Positions 49,895 through 58,523 of a DNA stretch of 64,000 nucleotides are shown piece after piece. Each line of letters opens with the position of its first letter. The stretch's first letter is position 1. Below the pieces are notes generated by a model, which saw only the letters and a list, made by a program, of their open reading frames with translations, searched no databases and was not told the DNA's origin. Where the stretch lies: the NCBI GenBank assembly GCA_964508715.1, contig CAZDUX010000005.1:1-64000 (forward strand), in the 5' to 3' direction. Source of the DNA: JAKALX01 sp964508715 (GTDB taxonomy: Bacteria > Chloroflexota > Dehalococcoidia > Tepidiformales > Tepidiformaceae). Both the position numbers and the translations under genes were made by a program.

Positions 49895-50248
49895 TGTTGT
49901 CTCCATCCCCGTCGCAAGCCCGACGCCCGCCCGATCGTGAGGGCTGCCCCGGTCCGCATCCTTCCAGAATAGTCCCTTCCGATGTCGAGAGAATGAATCC
50001 GGCATGCCCCGATGTTTCGCGCGGGATCCACCCGGTGCGGTGCCGGCACACCCCACGTTGCTCGAATAGCAGTGCGAGATCCCTGCTCGAGATACGAAAC
50101 CGAATAGCACTCGAAAGCGAAACTATCTCGATGAGTAATTACATTTACCGCATCAATGTTGACTATTGACAGTGCAGGAATGTCTCCTATACTTCCGCGT
50201 CCAACCGGGGATTCCATCCCGTGGCCCGAACAGGGGGGAGTGAACTCA
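49895..50248. promoter_or_regulatory. ppdK/ABC-binding-protein divergent region
   Basis: A 354-base gap with no gene of its own. Its right half is AT-rich and contains CGAATAGCA twice (50063-50071 and 50101-50109) and CTCGAGAT/ATCTCGAT elements. A near-consensus plus promoter lies at 50166-50193. A minus promoter for ppdK was not identified with confidence. Confidence 0.5.
50166..50193 (+). promoter_or_regulatory. Sigma-70-type promoter of the ABC binding-protein gene
   Basis: Perfect TTGACA (50166-50171), a 16-base spacer and TATACT (50188-50193, five of six consensus bases). Start expected near 50200, about 50 bases before the ATG at 50249. It is the clearest promoter in the window. Confidence 0.75.
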
Positions 50249-52093
50249 ATGGCAAGTGAAGATAACTACTGGCTGAGGCGCGCCCAGGGGAGCCGCATCA
50301 GCCGCCGCCGCTTTGTTGGCGGAGCAGCCGTTGCCGGCGTTGGCGCGGCGAGCCTCGGGCTCGTCGGCTGTGGCGATGACGACAGCACCAGCAAGACGCC
50401 CACGAAGGCCGCGACCAGCGGCGCCTCACCTACCGCCAGCAGTACCGCTGCTGCCAGCGCCAGTGCGACGCAGGCAGCCCAGGGTAAGGCTGGCGGCGTC
50501 CTCCGCGTTAGTTCTTCGAACGCCACCTACGACACGTTCGATGCGAGCCGCAGCCGCTTTACGCCGTTCGCGACGATCATCGGCCTGACCGGCCAGCGCA
50601 TCATCCAGTGGGATAGCTTCAAAGACGGGAAGCTCGGCGGTGCATTCGCCGAGAGCTGGCAACAGCCCGATCCCCAGACCCTCATTCTCAAGCTCCGGCC
50701 GAATAACTTCTGGCAGAACAAGCCACCGGTCAACGGCCGCCAGACGACCGTCGAGGACATGAAGTTCCACATCGAGCGGAACAAGGCCGGCAAGCTCCAG
50801 GATGGCACTGACGACCCGAACTTCTATCGCAAGCCCGACTACCAGATCGTCGACACGGTGACGGCGACCGATGCCAGCACCCTGACGATCAAGTTCAACA
50901 AGCCTGCGCCGCTGTTCCTCAACCTGCTCGCGCAGTCCTACGAAGTGATCCAGGCGCCTGAGGCGGTCAAGCAGTTCGAGAAGCAGTACTCCCAGTTCAA
51001 TGCCGACCAGATCATCGGCACCGGGCCGTACGTGCTCACGCAGTTCAACCCGGATGGGCACCTCACCTTCAAGAAGTACGACAAGTTCTACGGGAAGACC
51101 TTCCTCAACGGTCGCCAGGAGGTCCCGCTCTTCACCGATAACGCCGCCCTCCAGGCCGCCTTCGAGCAGAAGCAGGTCGATGCCTTCGCGCCGTCGACCA
51201 TACCCCAGCTCAACGACCTGAAGAGCCGCCTCAACGGCAAGATCGTCGATACGCCGTCGTTCTCGGCGAACCCGATTGCCGGCACCTACTACGGTGGCGC
51301 GGCGCCATGGAACAACCCGAACCTCATTGGCGCCATTTACCGTGCCTACGACCGCCGCCAGCTCATCCAGCAGTTCCACGGCGGGCGCGGGGCCATCTCC
51401 GGGAGCATCCCGCCAACGCAGTCTGCATTCCGGATCGAGGAGAAGGAACTCATCACCTACCCGGGCTTCCTGGAGGACCGCGCCAAGGAGGTTGCCGAGG
51501 CGAAGCAGATGTGGGCGGCCGGTGGCGGCCCCGCACTCGGGGATATCACCCTCGATGTCGCGGACCTCTTCGAAGGCGTCTACCAGGCATCGTCGATCCT
51601 CACCGCGATGCTCAACACCAACCTTGGCACCAACCAGTTCAAGGCCAAGGTCGAGCCCTACTCGACGATCACCTCGAAGATCGTGCAGCAGAAGTACGGG
51701 AATGGGAACAACAACATCTGGTACGGCTGGATCACGGAGCTCACCGACCCGGAGCCGACCAGCTTCCTCGTCGGCAACTTCACGAGCACGTCTCCGCTCA
51801 ACGCCCAGTACAAGGTAGCCGTGCCGGGCCTCGACGACATCCTTGGGAAGCTCGCGGTCGAGCTCAAGCTCGACAGCCGCAAGACCATGACGAAGGATGT
51901 TGAGCGCCTGCTCATCAAGGCCTACGGCGCCGGTATCCCGTACTCCCACGTCCAGATCGTCGACACACTCTACTGGAACTACCTCCACCCGGCTGAGGCG
52001 GCCCCGTTCTCGACTGCCCACCTCATCGTCAACACCTGGATCGACCCGTCCGATCCCACCTACCAGGGACGGCCGGCCGACCCGTCACTCTGA
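50249..52093 (+). CDS. Peptide-type ABC transporter substrate-binding lipoprotein (Tat signal)
   Basis: 614 aa from the ATG at 50249, with GGGGGGAG nine bases upstream. The N-terminus has a twin-arginine motif (SRRRFVGG), a hydrophobic core and a lipobox LGLVGC, so export by Tat and lipidation are predicted. A Ser/Thr/Ala linker of about 45 residues leads to an SBP_bac_5-type (oligopeptide/nickel class) domain, with GGAFAESWQQPDPQTLILKLRPNNFW and the IIGTGPYVLTQFNPDGHLTFKKYD strand typical of the family. No permease or ATPase gene is adjacent, so its transporter lies elsewhere. Confidence 0.9.
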   Translation: MASEDNYWLRRAQGSRISRRRFVGGAAVAGVGAASLGLVGCGDDDSTSKTPTKAATSGASPTASSTAAASASATQAAQGKAGGVLRVSSSNATYDTFDASRSRFTPFATIIGLTGQRIIQWDSFKDGKLGGAFAESWQQPDPQTLILKLRPNNFWQNKPPVNGRQTTVEDMKFHIERNKAGKLQDGTDDPNFYRKPDYQIVDTVTATDASTLTIKFNKPAPLFLNLLAQSYEVIQAPEAVKQFEKQYSQFNADQIIGTGPYVLTQFNPDGHLTFKKYDKFYGKTFLNGRQEVPLFTDNAALQAAFEQKQVDAFAPSTIPQLNDLKSRLNGKIVDTPSFSANPIAGTYYGGAAPWNNPNLIGAIYRAYDRRQLIQQFHGGRGAISGSIPPTQSAFRIEEKELITYPGFLEDRAKEVAEAKQMWAAGGGPALGDITLDVADLFEGVYQASSILTAMLNTNLGTNQFKAKVEPYSTITSKIVQQKYGNGNNNIWYGWITELTDPEPTSFLVGNFTSTSPLNAQYKVAVPGLDDILGKLAVELKLDSRKTMTKDVERLLIKAYGAGIPYSHVQIVDTLYWNYLHPAEAAPFSTAHLIVNTWIDPSDPTYQGRPADPSL

Positions 52094-52123
52094 TCGAGGC
52101 TCCCCCCAAGAGCGGCCCGGGCC

Positions 52124-52179
52124 GTTGTGCTCGGGCCGCTGCGGGATCCCCCGGGGACCCTCGGCGGCCCGAGCACAAC
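52124..52179. repeat. 16-bp perfect inverted repeat, 3' of the ABC binding-protein gene
   Basis: GTTGTGCTCGGGCCGC (52124-52139) and its exact reverse complement (52164-52179) with 24 bases between, themselves G/C-rich and partly self-complementary. It lies just before the terminator, inside the 3' untranslated region. Confidence 0.8.
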
Positions 52180-52187
52180 ACGACAGG

Positions 52188-52214
52188 CGCCCCACGAACG
52201 TTCGTGGGGCGTTT
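52188..52214. terminator. Terminator between convergent genes
   Basis: CGCCCCACGAAC followed directly by GTTCGTGGGGCG, a 24-base palindrome with TTT after it on plus. It separates the ABC binding-protein gene from the antiporter gene. Confidence 0.75.
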
Positions 52215-52229
52215 GCTTTCTCGCCCAGC

Positions 52230-53930
52230 CTACGAAAGCCCGTAGTGGATGTCGCGCACCGCATTTGAAAACTGCAATACGTCCTCGGTACCGTACCCCA
52301 GCGTCATCAGTACCTCGCGCATGATCTGCAAGCCGCCCTCGTACTCCGGCACGATGACCTCGTTCGCCCCCAGCGCGATTATCTCCCCCACCTCCCGCGC
52401 ATTGCGCGCCCGGACGAGGATTGGTACGTCCGGAGCGAGCGCCCGGGTGTTCGCCAGCGTCAGCAGGCATGTGCTTTCATCTGGTACGCAGATCGCCACC
52501 AGCCGCGCGCCCTCCACGCCTGCCATGTGCAGGACATCTCGCGTAGCCGCATCGCCCCATATCGCCGGTAGCCCTGCGGCCACCAGCCGCGTCACGTGTT
52601 CGAGGCGTGAGTCGATGATCGCGATCGGAACCCCCAGCTGTAACAGTGCGTGCCCGGTGAGTTCGCCCACGCGCCCGTAGCCCGCAATCACCACATGCCC
52701 GCTCGCTGGCATCTCCGACTCCGGTACCTCTCCCTGGCGTGCCGCCCAGCGCCAGAGCGGCCCCGTGAGCCGCAGCGCTCGTTCAGCCATGGGGACGCCG
52801 GCAAATACCGCCGGATTGAGCGTAATCGAGATGACCGACGCTGCGAGCACAGCGTTGTACGAGCCCTTGCTCAGAATCCCAAGGTCGAGGCCCTGTTGCG
52901 CAATGATGAACGAGAACTCACCGATCTGGGCGATAGCCGCACCGGCCACGAACGCTGTCCGTACCGGATAGGGAAACGCCGCCACGATCAGCACCGACCC
53001 GATACCCTTCACAACGATCACCACCACGATCGTGAGAGCCACCAACCACCACTTGTCGATTAGGACCTCCGGATCGAGCAGCATCCCTACCGAGACGAAA
53101 AACAGGACCGCGAACGCTTCCCGTAGCGGCACCACGTCTGCCGCCGCCTGGTGGCTCGTCTCTCGTTCGCTCACCACAACCCCGCCGACAAACGCCCCAA
53201 GTGCGACTGATAGCCCGAGCCACGCCGCTCCGGCCGCCGCACCCAGCGCCGCTGCCACCACCGACAGGATGAACAGTTCCCGCGACCCCAGCCGCGCGAT
53301 CTGCGTCAGGATCCTTGGCAGAATGCGTGCCCCCGCAAAGAGCATGACCCCGAGAAACAGTGTGGCCTTCCCGAGATCCGTCCCTGCATCGCGCGCGAAA
53401 TCGCCGAGCCCGCCCGATGCGAGCGCGGGCAGCATGCCGAGGAACAACACCGTCGCCAGGTCCTGCACCACCAGCCAGCCGATAACCACGCGGCCCTGGA
53501 CCGACGACATCATTCCCCGCTCTTCCAGTTCGCGAACTGCAATCACGGTGCTCGAGATGGCCAGCGCAAGGCCCAACACCAGCCCCTGGCGCCAGTCCAT
53601 GTCGAATGCGAGGCCCAACCCGAGCATCACCAGGGTCACCAGTACCATCTGGGCCAGCGCCCCCGGTATTGCGACCCGCTTGACTGCGAGAAGGTCCGCA
53701 ATATCGAAGTGGAGCCCGACACCGAACATCAAGAAGATGATCCCGAGGTCCGCGAGCTGCCGGAGTGTCGCGATATCGCCCGTATATCCGGGCGTCAGTG
53801 GGCCAATCACCATCCCTGCCACGAGGTAGCCCACAACCGGTGCCAACCCCAGGGCACGGGCAGCCAGCCCGCCGCCAAGCCCGATCCCGAGGGCAACGGC
53901 GATCTGTTGAAGCAGGTGGAAATCCTCCAT
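52230..53930 (-). CDS. Monovalent cation:proton antiporter, CPA2/KefB type
   Basis: A 566-aa protein with about 12 membrane helices (residues 1-385). They include the ion-site stretch LALAISSTVIAVRELEERG and, later, VKGIGSVLIVAAF and IGEFSFIIAQQG. A cytoplasmic Rossmann domain (about 405-530) begins VVIAGYGRVGELTGHALLQLG, an RCK/TrkA-N nucleotide-binding motif. Such proteins exchange K+ or Na+ for H+ and are gated by NAD or glutathione adducts. It stands alone; no KefF/KefG-like ancillary gene is adjacent. Confidence 0.93.
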   Translation of the reverse strand: MEDFHLLQQIAVALGIGLGGGLAARALGLAPVVGYLVAGMVIGPLTPGYTGDIATLRQLADLGIIFLMFGVGLHFDIADLLAVKRVAIPGALAQMVLVTLVMLGLGLAFDMDWRQGLVLGLALAISSTVIAVRELEERGMMSSVQGRVVIGWLVVQDLATVLFLGMLPALASGGLGDFARDAGTDLGKATLFLGVMLFAGARILPRILTQIARLGSRELFILSVVAAALGAAAGAAWLGLSVALGAFVGGVVVSERETSHQAAADVVPLREAFAVLFFVSVGMLLDPEVLIDKWWLVALTIVVVIVVKGIGSVLIVAAFPYPVRTAFVAGAAIAQIGEFSFIIAQQGLDLGILSKGSYNAVLAASVISITLNPAVFAGVPMAERALRLTGPLWRWAARQGEVPESEMPASGHVVIAGYGRVGELTGHALLQLGVPIAIIDSRLEHVTRLVAAGLPAIWGDAATRDVLHMAGVEGARLVAICVPDESTCLLTLANTRALAPDVPILVRARNAREVGEIIALGANEVIVPEYEGGLQIMREVLMTLGYGTEDVLQFSNAVRDIHYGLS

Positions 53931-54037
53931 GCACTGCGAAGGTTACGGGATCTTCGAAACGCGGTCTGAGCGGGCGCCGTGCGACCACTACGCGCGGACC
54001 GCGCCGGACGTTCCTGCCGGGTTGATTGAGTCCTGCC

Positions 54038-55240
54038 TCAATCAACGGGTGCTATTGGCCCCGGAGACCATGGCTGGGACCTCCGTGTACGAACACCGTG
54101 CCACGTCATCACCACCAGCGTTAGCCCGGCTCCCTCCAACCCCCATCGAAACTCGCGCGGCGGCTGCCCGGGCAACAACGTGTTCGGCACGAACGTCAGG
54201 CACTGCACGATTGCCAGCACCGTCACCACTGCCACGACGAAATTCCCGGCCGTTGATACCCGGCGCAACTCCTGGAGGGCACGTCCAATCGCAAGCGCGA
54301 AGACGGGTGCCAGCACCTCGAACATGCGCCCGAAATCGACTGCCACGAGCGAGGACGCGACGGCCGTCAGGAGTAGCACCGCAAACGCTGCCAACAACGC
54401 CGGCCGTTCAGTTCCCGGGAGCAGCACGAATCCCAGGGCCGCAAATGCAGCCAGGTACCCCCAGGCGAAAACCGCCTGCTGCACGAAGTCCGCCGGGTTC
54501 GCCACTGCCCCGTAACGCCGGACCGCCACCCATAAGAACTCCCACACCGGGACGTCGGCGTCGACCACCATCCGTGGAACGGCCCAGGCAATCAATGCCA
54601 CTGCTACGACTGCTGCCGTCATTCGCTTCTGCCCTGTTACTTCCCATGCGAACGAGAATGGCAGCGCTGTCTCTCTTGCCAGCGTCCCCAGCACCACGAC
54701 CGTCAGGAACACCATTCGCCAGCGCAGTAATAACGCGCCCAGCGCGATAGCGATCGCGGCCAGCGTGAAGGAGTCAGTCAGGTACGGATTCTGGAAGTTG
54801 TAGAGCAGCCAGCGCGACGAAATGACGATTAGCACCGATGCCAGCGAGGCGGCCAGGTCGTGTGTGAGCTCGTAAGTGAGCATCGCCAATGTAACGAACA
54901 GCGTGCAGAGCGATAGGTACGTGATTGCCATCAGTGCGTGACCCGCCGAAAACGGCATGAGGGAGGCGAGGAACGGCACGAGCACCCGAAATCGAAACGG
55001 CGATGGCACCGATTCGAGATCTCCGTGCGTCATCGCGATGTACTGGCTCGCGTCTCCGCCGATCGTCGGGTCTGGGTTGATCCGGGGAACGGTTGCCACA
55101 TTGAACCCGATGAACAGCATCGCAACCACGAGTGCTACGCCGGCCACAATGGCCACCGGTAGCATCCTCCCGGGGCCTCGCCCGTGGCCATCCATCGCCG
55201 GGCTCGAGCTGTGCTCTGCTGCCTCGCCGGCCATCTGCAC
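54038..55240 (-). CDS. Polytopic membrane protein, possibly a GT-C-type glycosyltransferase
   Basis: A 400-aa protein with about nine to ten hydrophobic helices and a polar N-terminus (SSSPAMDGHGRG). After the first helix comes a short extracytoplasmic stretch with GGDASQYIAMTHGDLES then PFRFRVLVPFLASL. The acidic loop after helix 1 is like that of lipid-linked-sugar (GT-C) glycosyltransferases, but no clear family motif is seen. Substrate and function are unknown. The stop lies 107 bases from the antiporter start on the same strand. Confidence 0.6.
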   Translation of the reverse strand: MQMAGEAAEHSSSPAMDGHGRGPGRMLPVAIVAGVALVVAMLFIGFNVATVPRINPDPTIGGDASQYIAMTHGDLESVPSPFRFRVLVPFLASLMPFSAGHALMAITYLSLCTLFVTLAMLTYELTHDLAASLASVLIVISSRWLLYNFQNPYLTDSFTLAAIAIALGALLLRWRMVFLTVVVLGTLARETALPFSFAWEVTGQKRMTAAVVAVALIAWAVPRMVVDADVPVWEFLWVAVRRYGAVANPADFVQQAVFAWGYLAAFAALGFVLLPGTERPALLAAFAVLLLTAVASSLVAVDFGRMFEVLAPVFALAIGRALQELRRVSTAGNFVVAVVTVLAIVQCLTFVPNTLLPGQPPREFRWGLEGAGLTLVVMTWHGVRTRRSQPWSPGPIAPVD

Positions 55241-55347
55241 CCCGGCCTGTGAATTCGCTGAACGCCCGGGTCACCCCGCTGCCGTGGGTGCTGCCATCAT
55301 AAGCTCCTCTCGACTGCGTTTCATTTGATGTTCCAAACACCGCCTGA

Positions 55348-55377
55348 TTGCCCCCTTTACCGCGCCCCCTCTATGCT
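55348..55377 (+). promoter_or_regulatory. Candidate promoter of the small-protein/SixA operon
   Basis: TTGCCC (55348-55353), an 18-base spacer and TATGCT (55372-55377). It lies 36 bases before the ATG at 55414. Confidence 0.5.
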
Positions 55378-55413
55378 TTCGGCTCGGCATCTGCCGTCTC
55401 GAAAGGAACATCC

Positions 55414-55686
55414 ATGGCAACCCTCCGCGAAACCCAGGATCGCCACGCTTCCGATGTTGTTGCCGGCAACATGGCCGGCCTCATGGGCGATTTCACCCCC
55501 AATGCGATGTCCAAGGTGATGGGCCTCGCCGCCAATCCCATTACCGCGAAAACCTTCGAAGTCAACGCCACAGGCGAAAACGAAGCCGAGATCACCTATA
55601 TCGACGGTGACAAGCGCCGCAAGGTCTGGAGCAAGTGGGTCGATAACGGCGGCAAGTGGCAGATCGACGATCTCGCCGAGCGCTAG
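55414..55686 (+). CDS. Small protein, NTF2-like half-domain, tandem copy 1
   Basis: 90 aa from the ATG at 55414 with GAAAGGA upstream. It begins with helices around NMAGLMGDFTPNAMSKVMGL. A beta region follows: EVNATGENEAEITYIDGDKRRKVWSKW, then GGKWQIDDLAE. The strand pattern with a closing W-x-I-x-D-L resembles NTF2/SnoaL-like small folds, though no family name is certain. The next gene is a related copy five bases on. Confidence 0.6.
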   Translation: MATLRETQDRHASDVVAGNMAGLMGDFTPNAMSKVMGLAANPITAKTFEVNATGENEAEITYIDGDKRRKVWSKWVDNGGKWQIDDLAER

Positions 55687-55690
55687 CCAC

Positions 55691-56041
55691 ATGGCCGAAG
55701 CAAGCAGTGCCCGCGAGGCCGCCGAACGCAACGCGCAGGCCGTCATGACCGGCAATCTCTCCCAGGTCATGGCCGACATCACGCCCGAGGCACTGGCCCA
55801 GATGATGGCCCTCGGCTCCCAGGCCGGTGGCCTCTCGCCCGCTCAGATGCCCAACATCGAAGGCTATGAACTCGAGGAGATGGGTGGAACGCCCGACGGC
55901 GGGCAGCTCTTTCATGTCACGTTCCGCTCGAGCGCTGGCACGGCCACTCTCGGTGCCACCTGGAAGCAGGTGATGGGCCAGTGGAAGATCGCGAAGGTAG
56001 ATCTCCTCTCCGCTGACCCGGCACCCGGGACAACCTTCTGA
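55691..56041 (+). CDS. Small protein, NTF2-like half-domain, tandem copy 2
   Basis: 116 aa from the ATG at 55691. It shares the plan of the preceding protein: AVMTGNLSQVMADITPEALAQMMAL aligns with NMAGLMGDFTPNAMSKVM, then a GYELEEMG strand, and the closing GQWKIAKVDLL aligns with GKWQIDDL. It is thus a diverged paralogue. No catalytic residues stand out. The SixA-like gene starts four bases after the stop, so all three should be one transcript. Confidence 0.6.
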   Translation: MAEASSAREAAERNAQAVMTGNLSQVMADITPEALAQMMALGSQAGGLSPAQMPNIEGYELEEMGGTPDGGQLFHVTFRSSAGTATLGATWKQVMGQWKIAKVDLLSADPAPGTTF

Positions 56042-56045
56042 AGCC

Positions 56046-56546
56046 ATGCAGATCTGCCTCGTACGCCACGCGATCGCGGTCGAACGCGGCACCCCGGGCT
56101 ACGAGGCAGACGCCCTTCGGCCCCTCACGCCCAGGGGCCGCGATCGCATGCGCGATGCGGCCCGCGGCCTTGCCACCCTCTTCACGCCCCAGCTCATCCT
56201 CACGAGTCCGCTCCTTCGTGCCCGCCAGACCGCCGAGATCGTCGCCGCTGCCTACAGGCTCGCACCCCCGAAAGAGACCGAATCCCTTGCCAACGGTGAT
56301 GACCGCGCGCTCCTTCATGAGCTTGGCGACCTCGATGCCGAATCCGTCCTGCTCGTAGGGCACGAACCGTACATCTCGGCAACCCTGGCCCTCCTCCTCA
56401 CCGGCGGCTCGTCCTCGATGTCGGTGGACTACAAGAAGGGTGCTGCTGCCCTTATCAGCTGCAGTGGCGAAGTTGAGCCCGGCAACTGCTGGCTCGAATG
56501 GTTCATCCCTCCCTCGGCACTCCGTGCACTTGGCGCCAGCCGCTAA
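56046..56546 (+). CDS. sixA: SixA-type phosphohistidine phosphatase
   Basis: A 166-aa histidine-phosphatase fold starting MQICLVRHA (catalytic histidine about residue 8), with PLTPRGRDRMRDAARGL, SPLLRARQTAEIV and a second histidine in LLVGHEPYIS. Length and the RHA motif fit SixA, which dephosphorylates phosphohistidines in signalling or PTS proteins. It is coupled with the two small proteins upstream. Confidence 0.88.
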   Translation: MQICLVRHAIAVERGTPGYEADALRPLTPRGRDRMRDAARGLATLFTPQLILTSPLLRARQTAEIVAAAYRLAPPKETESLANGDDRALLHELGDLDAESVLLVGHEPYISATLALLLTGGSSSMSVDYKKGAAALISCSGEVEPGNCWLEWFIPPSALRALGASR

Positions 56547-56583
56547 CTCGACACGTTGATCGCCCGCGGCCCACAATCCCCCT

Positions 56584-57519
56584 GTGACTGCCGCACCGCT
56601 CGTCTCCTGCATGCTCCGTTCCTGGGATATCCGTGTCGGTGTCACCGGGGAGATGGTGCTCGAAGCCGCGCGTCTCGCGGAATCTGCCGGCCTCGATGGC
56701 ATCATGGCCGGCGACCACGTCACCTTCTATGGCTTTGGAAACGACGGCCTGACGACCCTCACTGCCATCGCGGCCGTCACCGAGCGGATCCAGCTCCGCA
56801 CTGCCGTCTATCTCCTGCCGCTCCGCCACCCGGTTCCCGTCGCGCTCCAGGTGGCACAGCTCGATCAGCTCTCCCTGGGCCGCTTCGTCTTTGGCGTTGG
56901 CATCGGTGGCGAAGACCCCCACGAGTACACGAGTTGTGGCGTCGACCCTCGAACACGCGGCGCACGCGCCAACGAAGCGCTCCAGGTCCTTCGCCGTCTC
57001 TGGAACGAAGACCACGTCACCTTCCGTGGCCGCCACTTCCAGCTCGACGATGTCACGATCTACCCGAAGCCGTTCCGGCCGGTCCCGATCATGGTTGGCG
57101 GCCGTAGCGACGCAGCCCTCGTGCGTGCGGCCCGGTACGGGGACGGGTACACCGGTATCTGGCAATCTCTCGAACGCTTTGGCCAGGTCAGGGAAACCAT
57201 CAGCCAGGCAGCCCTCGAGGCGGGCCGCTCACCGGCTGATATCGAGCTCGGTATGCAGTTCTGGACAGCCGTTGCCGATTCGCGCGAAGAGGCCCGAGCG
57301 CTCGTAGCCGGCTCGATGGAAGCGATGTACCGCGTGCCCTTCGACCGGTTTGAGCGCTACACACCCTCGGGGACAGCGGCCGAGGTGGCCGAATTCATCG
57401 CGCCCTACGTGGAAGCCGGCGCCCGCCACGTCAACCTTGTTCTTGCCCAGCCTTCGCCGGAAGAGAATGTCCTTCGCGCCGTCGAGATCCAGGAAGCCCT
57501 GCGTTCGATTTTCTCGTAG
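56584..57519 (+). CDS. LLM-class flavin/F420-dependent oxidoreductase
   Basis: A 311-aa luciferase-like barrel protein from a GTG start. Motifs: ESAGLDGIMAGDHVTFYG, RIQLRTAVYLLPLRHPVPVALQVAQLDQLSLGRFVFGVG, and EALQVLRRLWNEDHVTFRGRHFQL, typical of F420/FMN-dependent LLM enzymes. Substrate unknown. It follows sixA by 37 bases and converges on the receiver gene. Confidence 0.88.
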   Translation: MTAAPLVSCMLRSWDIRVGVTGEMVLEAARLAESAGLDGIMAGDHVTFYGFGNDGLTTLTAIAAVTERIQLRTAVYLLPLRHPVPVALQVAQLDQLSLGRFVFGVGIGGEDPHEYTSCGVDPRTRGARANEALQVLRRLWNEDHVTFRGRHFQLDDVTIYPKPFRPVPIMVGGRSDAALVRAARYGDGYTGIWQSLERFGQVRETISQAALEAGRSPADIELGMQFWTAVADSREEARALVAGSMEAMYRVPFDRFERYTPSGTAAEVAEFIAPYVEAGARHVNLVLAQPSPEENVLRAVEIQEALRSIFS

Positions 57520-57526
57520 CGGGCCA

Positions 57527-57973
57527 CTACGCGACGCGGGCGCTCGGGCTCCCGCCTGAACCCTGGACCACGGTCGCCACCGTCATCTGCCGGGCTGGCA
57601 GGGCAAAATCGTGCACTGTCTCCCGCAGTTCATGGGTGCGCGCTGGCTTCTGAATGAATGCGCACGCCCCCAGCCGGTACGAATTCACGATGAACTTGTC
57701 GGCAACCGGCTCGCTCAGCATCGCCACCGCAGCGCGTTCCAGCCATCGCCGCTGGCGAACCTTCCCAAGGAACTCGAAGCCGTTCATATCCGCCAACGCG
57801 AAGTCCACGAACATCAACGACGGGATCAGCCGCCGCTCTTCGAGAAGCGCCAGTGCCGTGTCACCGGAACTCGCGATAAGGACCTCGGCCGCTGGCTGGA
57901 TAGCCTTCAGTTGCTGCGCCGTCCGCGCTGACTCCGATTCCTTGCCGTCGACGATGAGGAATGTCCACGCCAT
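57527..57973 (-). CDS. Stand-alone response-regulator receiver domain
   Basis: A 148-aa protein with a single receiver fold: phosphorylatable D57 (FVDFALADMNGFEFL), the switch S87 (VAMLSEP) and K109 (IQKP). The acidic pair near the N-terminus is reduced to D9 (LIVDGKES; normally two acids), so metal binding may be weak. No output domain is present. A 20-residue tail follows. No kinase is adjacent, so its partner is unknown. GGGTGG lies upstream of the ATG. Confidence 0.85.
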   Translation of the reverse strand: MAWTFLIVDGKESESARTAQQLKAIQPAAEVLIASSGDTALALLEERRLIPSLMFVDFALADMNGFEFLGKVRQRRWLERAAVAMLSEPVADKFIVNSYRLGACAFIQKPARTHELRETVHDFALPARQMTVATVVQGSGGSPSARVA

Positions 57974-58049
57974 GGGCTGCCACCCTGTCCTGTGTACTGC
58001 CTTGAATATCGTCCGCTCCTCTTGCGAACTTGAGAGGGGAGATCCGGTG

Positions 58050-58071
58050 ACAGGCCGGTATGCCGGCCTGT
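58050..58071. terminator. Hairpin between the DUF35 and receiver genes
   Basis: ACAGGCCGG, loop TATG, CCGGCCTGT. It lies 27 bases past the DUF35 stop on the minus strand. The T run is short, so the terminator call is moderate. Confidence 0.55.
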
Positions 58072-58097
58072 TTGTCCGAAACGTGCGGCCGACCGGC

Positions 58098-58523
58098 TCA
58101 GGCCGGCCTGAACTGCACGAGGGTCACGTCCTCTGTCACGTCCTCGAACGAGGCCATCACCGCCATCCCGATCGCTACCTGCTCCGGTGCACACCCCAGG
58201 ATGTTCGCTGTCAGTCGCGGCCCCTCTTCCAGCTCGACGATGGCGATCACGTAAGGCCCCTCCTCCGCCCACTGCGGTCCGGTGGGCCGCCGTGCGATCG
58301 TGAATGAGTACACCGTCCCCCGCCCCGAAGCCTCGACCCACTCGAGTTCATCGCCCGGCCCGTATGGCGAAACCGCCCGCGGGTAGTAGATGTACTTCCC
58401 GGTCCGCTTCGATCGCTGCAATAACAGCCGGTGCTCCTTCGCGCCGTCCCAGAAGGGTTGGGAAAACTTCGTCGGCTCTGGTAACGGCTTCGAGTATGCC
58501 TGCGCCGCCTGCTGCTCGGTCAT
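58098..58523 (-). CDS. DUF35 OB-fold protein (thiolase partner)
   Basis: 141 aa from the ATG at 58523, which overlaps the thiolase stop by four bases. The N-terminal segment has FWDGAKEHRLLLQRSKRTGKYIYYPR, where the four rubredoxin-like cysteines of many DUF35 proteins would sit. No cysteines are present here, so zinc binding is unlikely. An OB fold follows (VEASGRGTVYSFTIARRP). DUF35 proteins pair with thiolase-like proteins, including the retro-aldolases of steroid side-chain breakdown. Confidence 0.85.
   Translation of the reverse strand: MTEQQAAQAYSKPLPEPTKFSQPFWDGAKEHRLLLQRSKRTGKYIYYPRAVSPYGPGDELEWVEASGRGTVYSFTIARRPTGPQWAEEGPYVIAIVELEEGPRLTANILGCAPEQVAIGMAVMASFEDVTEDVTLVQFRPA

Noticed and set aside
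47258..49972. Long plus-strand frame of about 900 codons
   Set aside because: It lies exactly antisense to ppdK. Its translation is Arg/His/Pro-rich, typical of the complement of GC-rich coding sequence.
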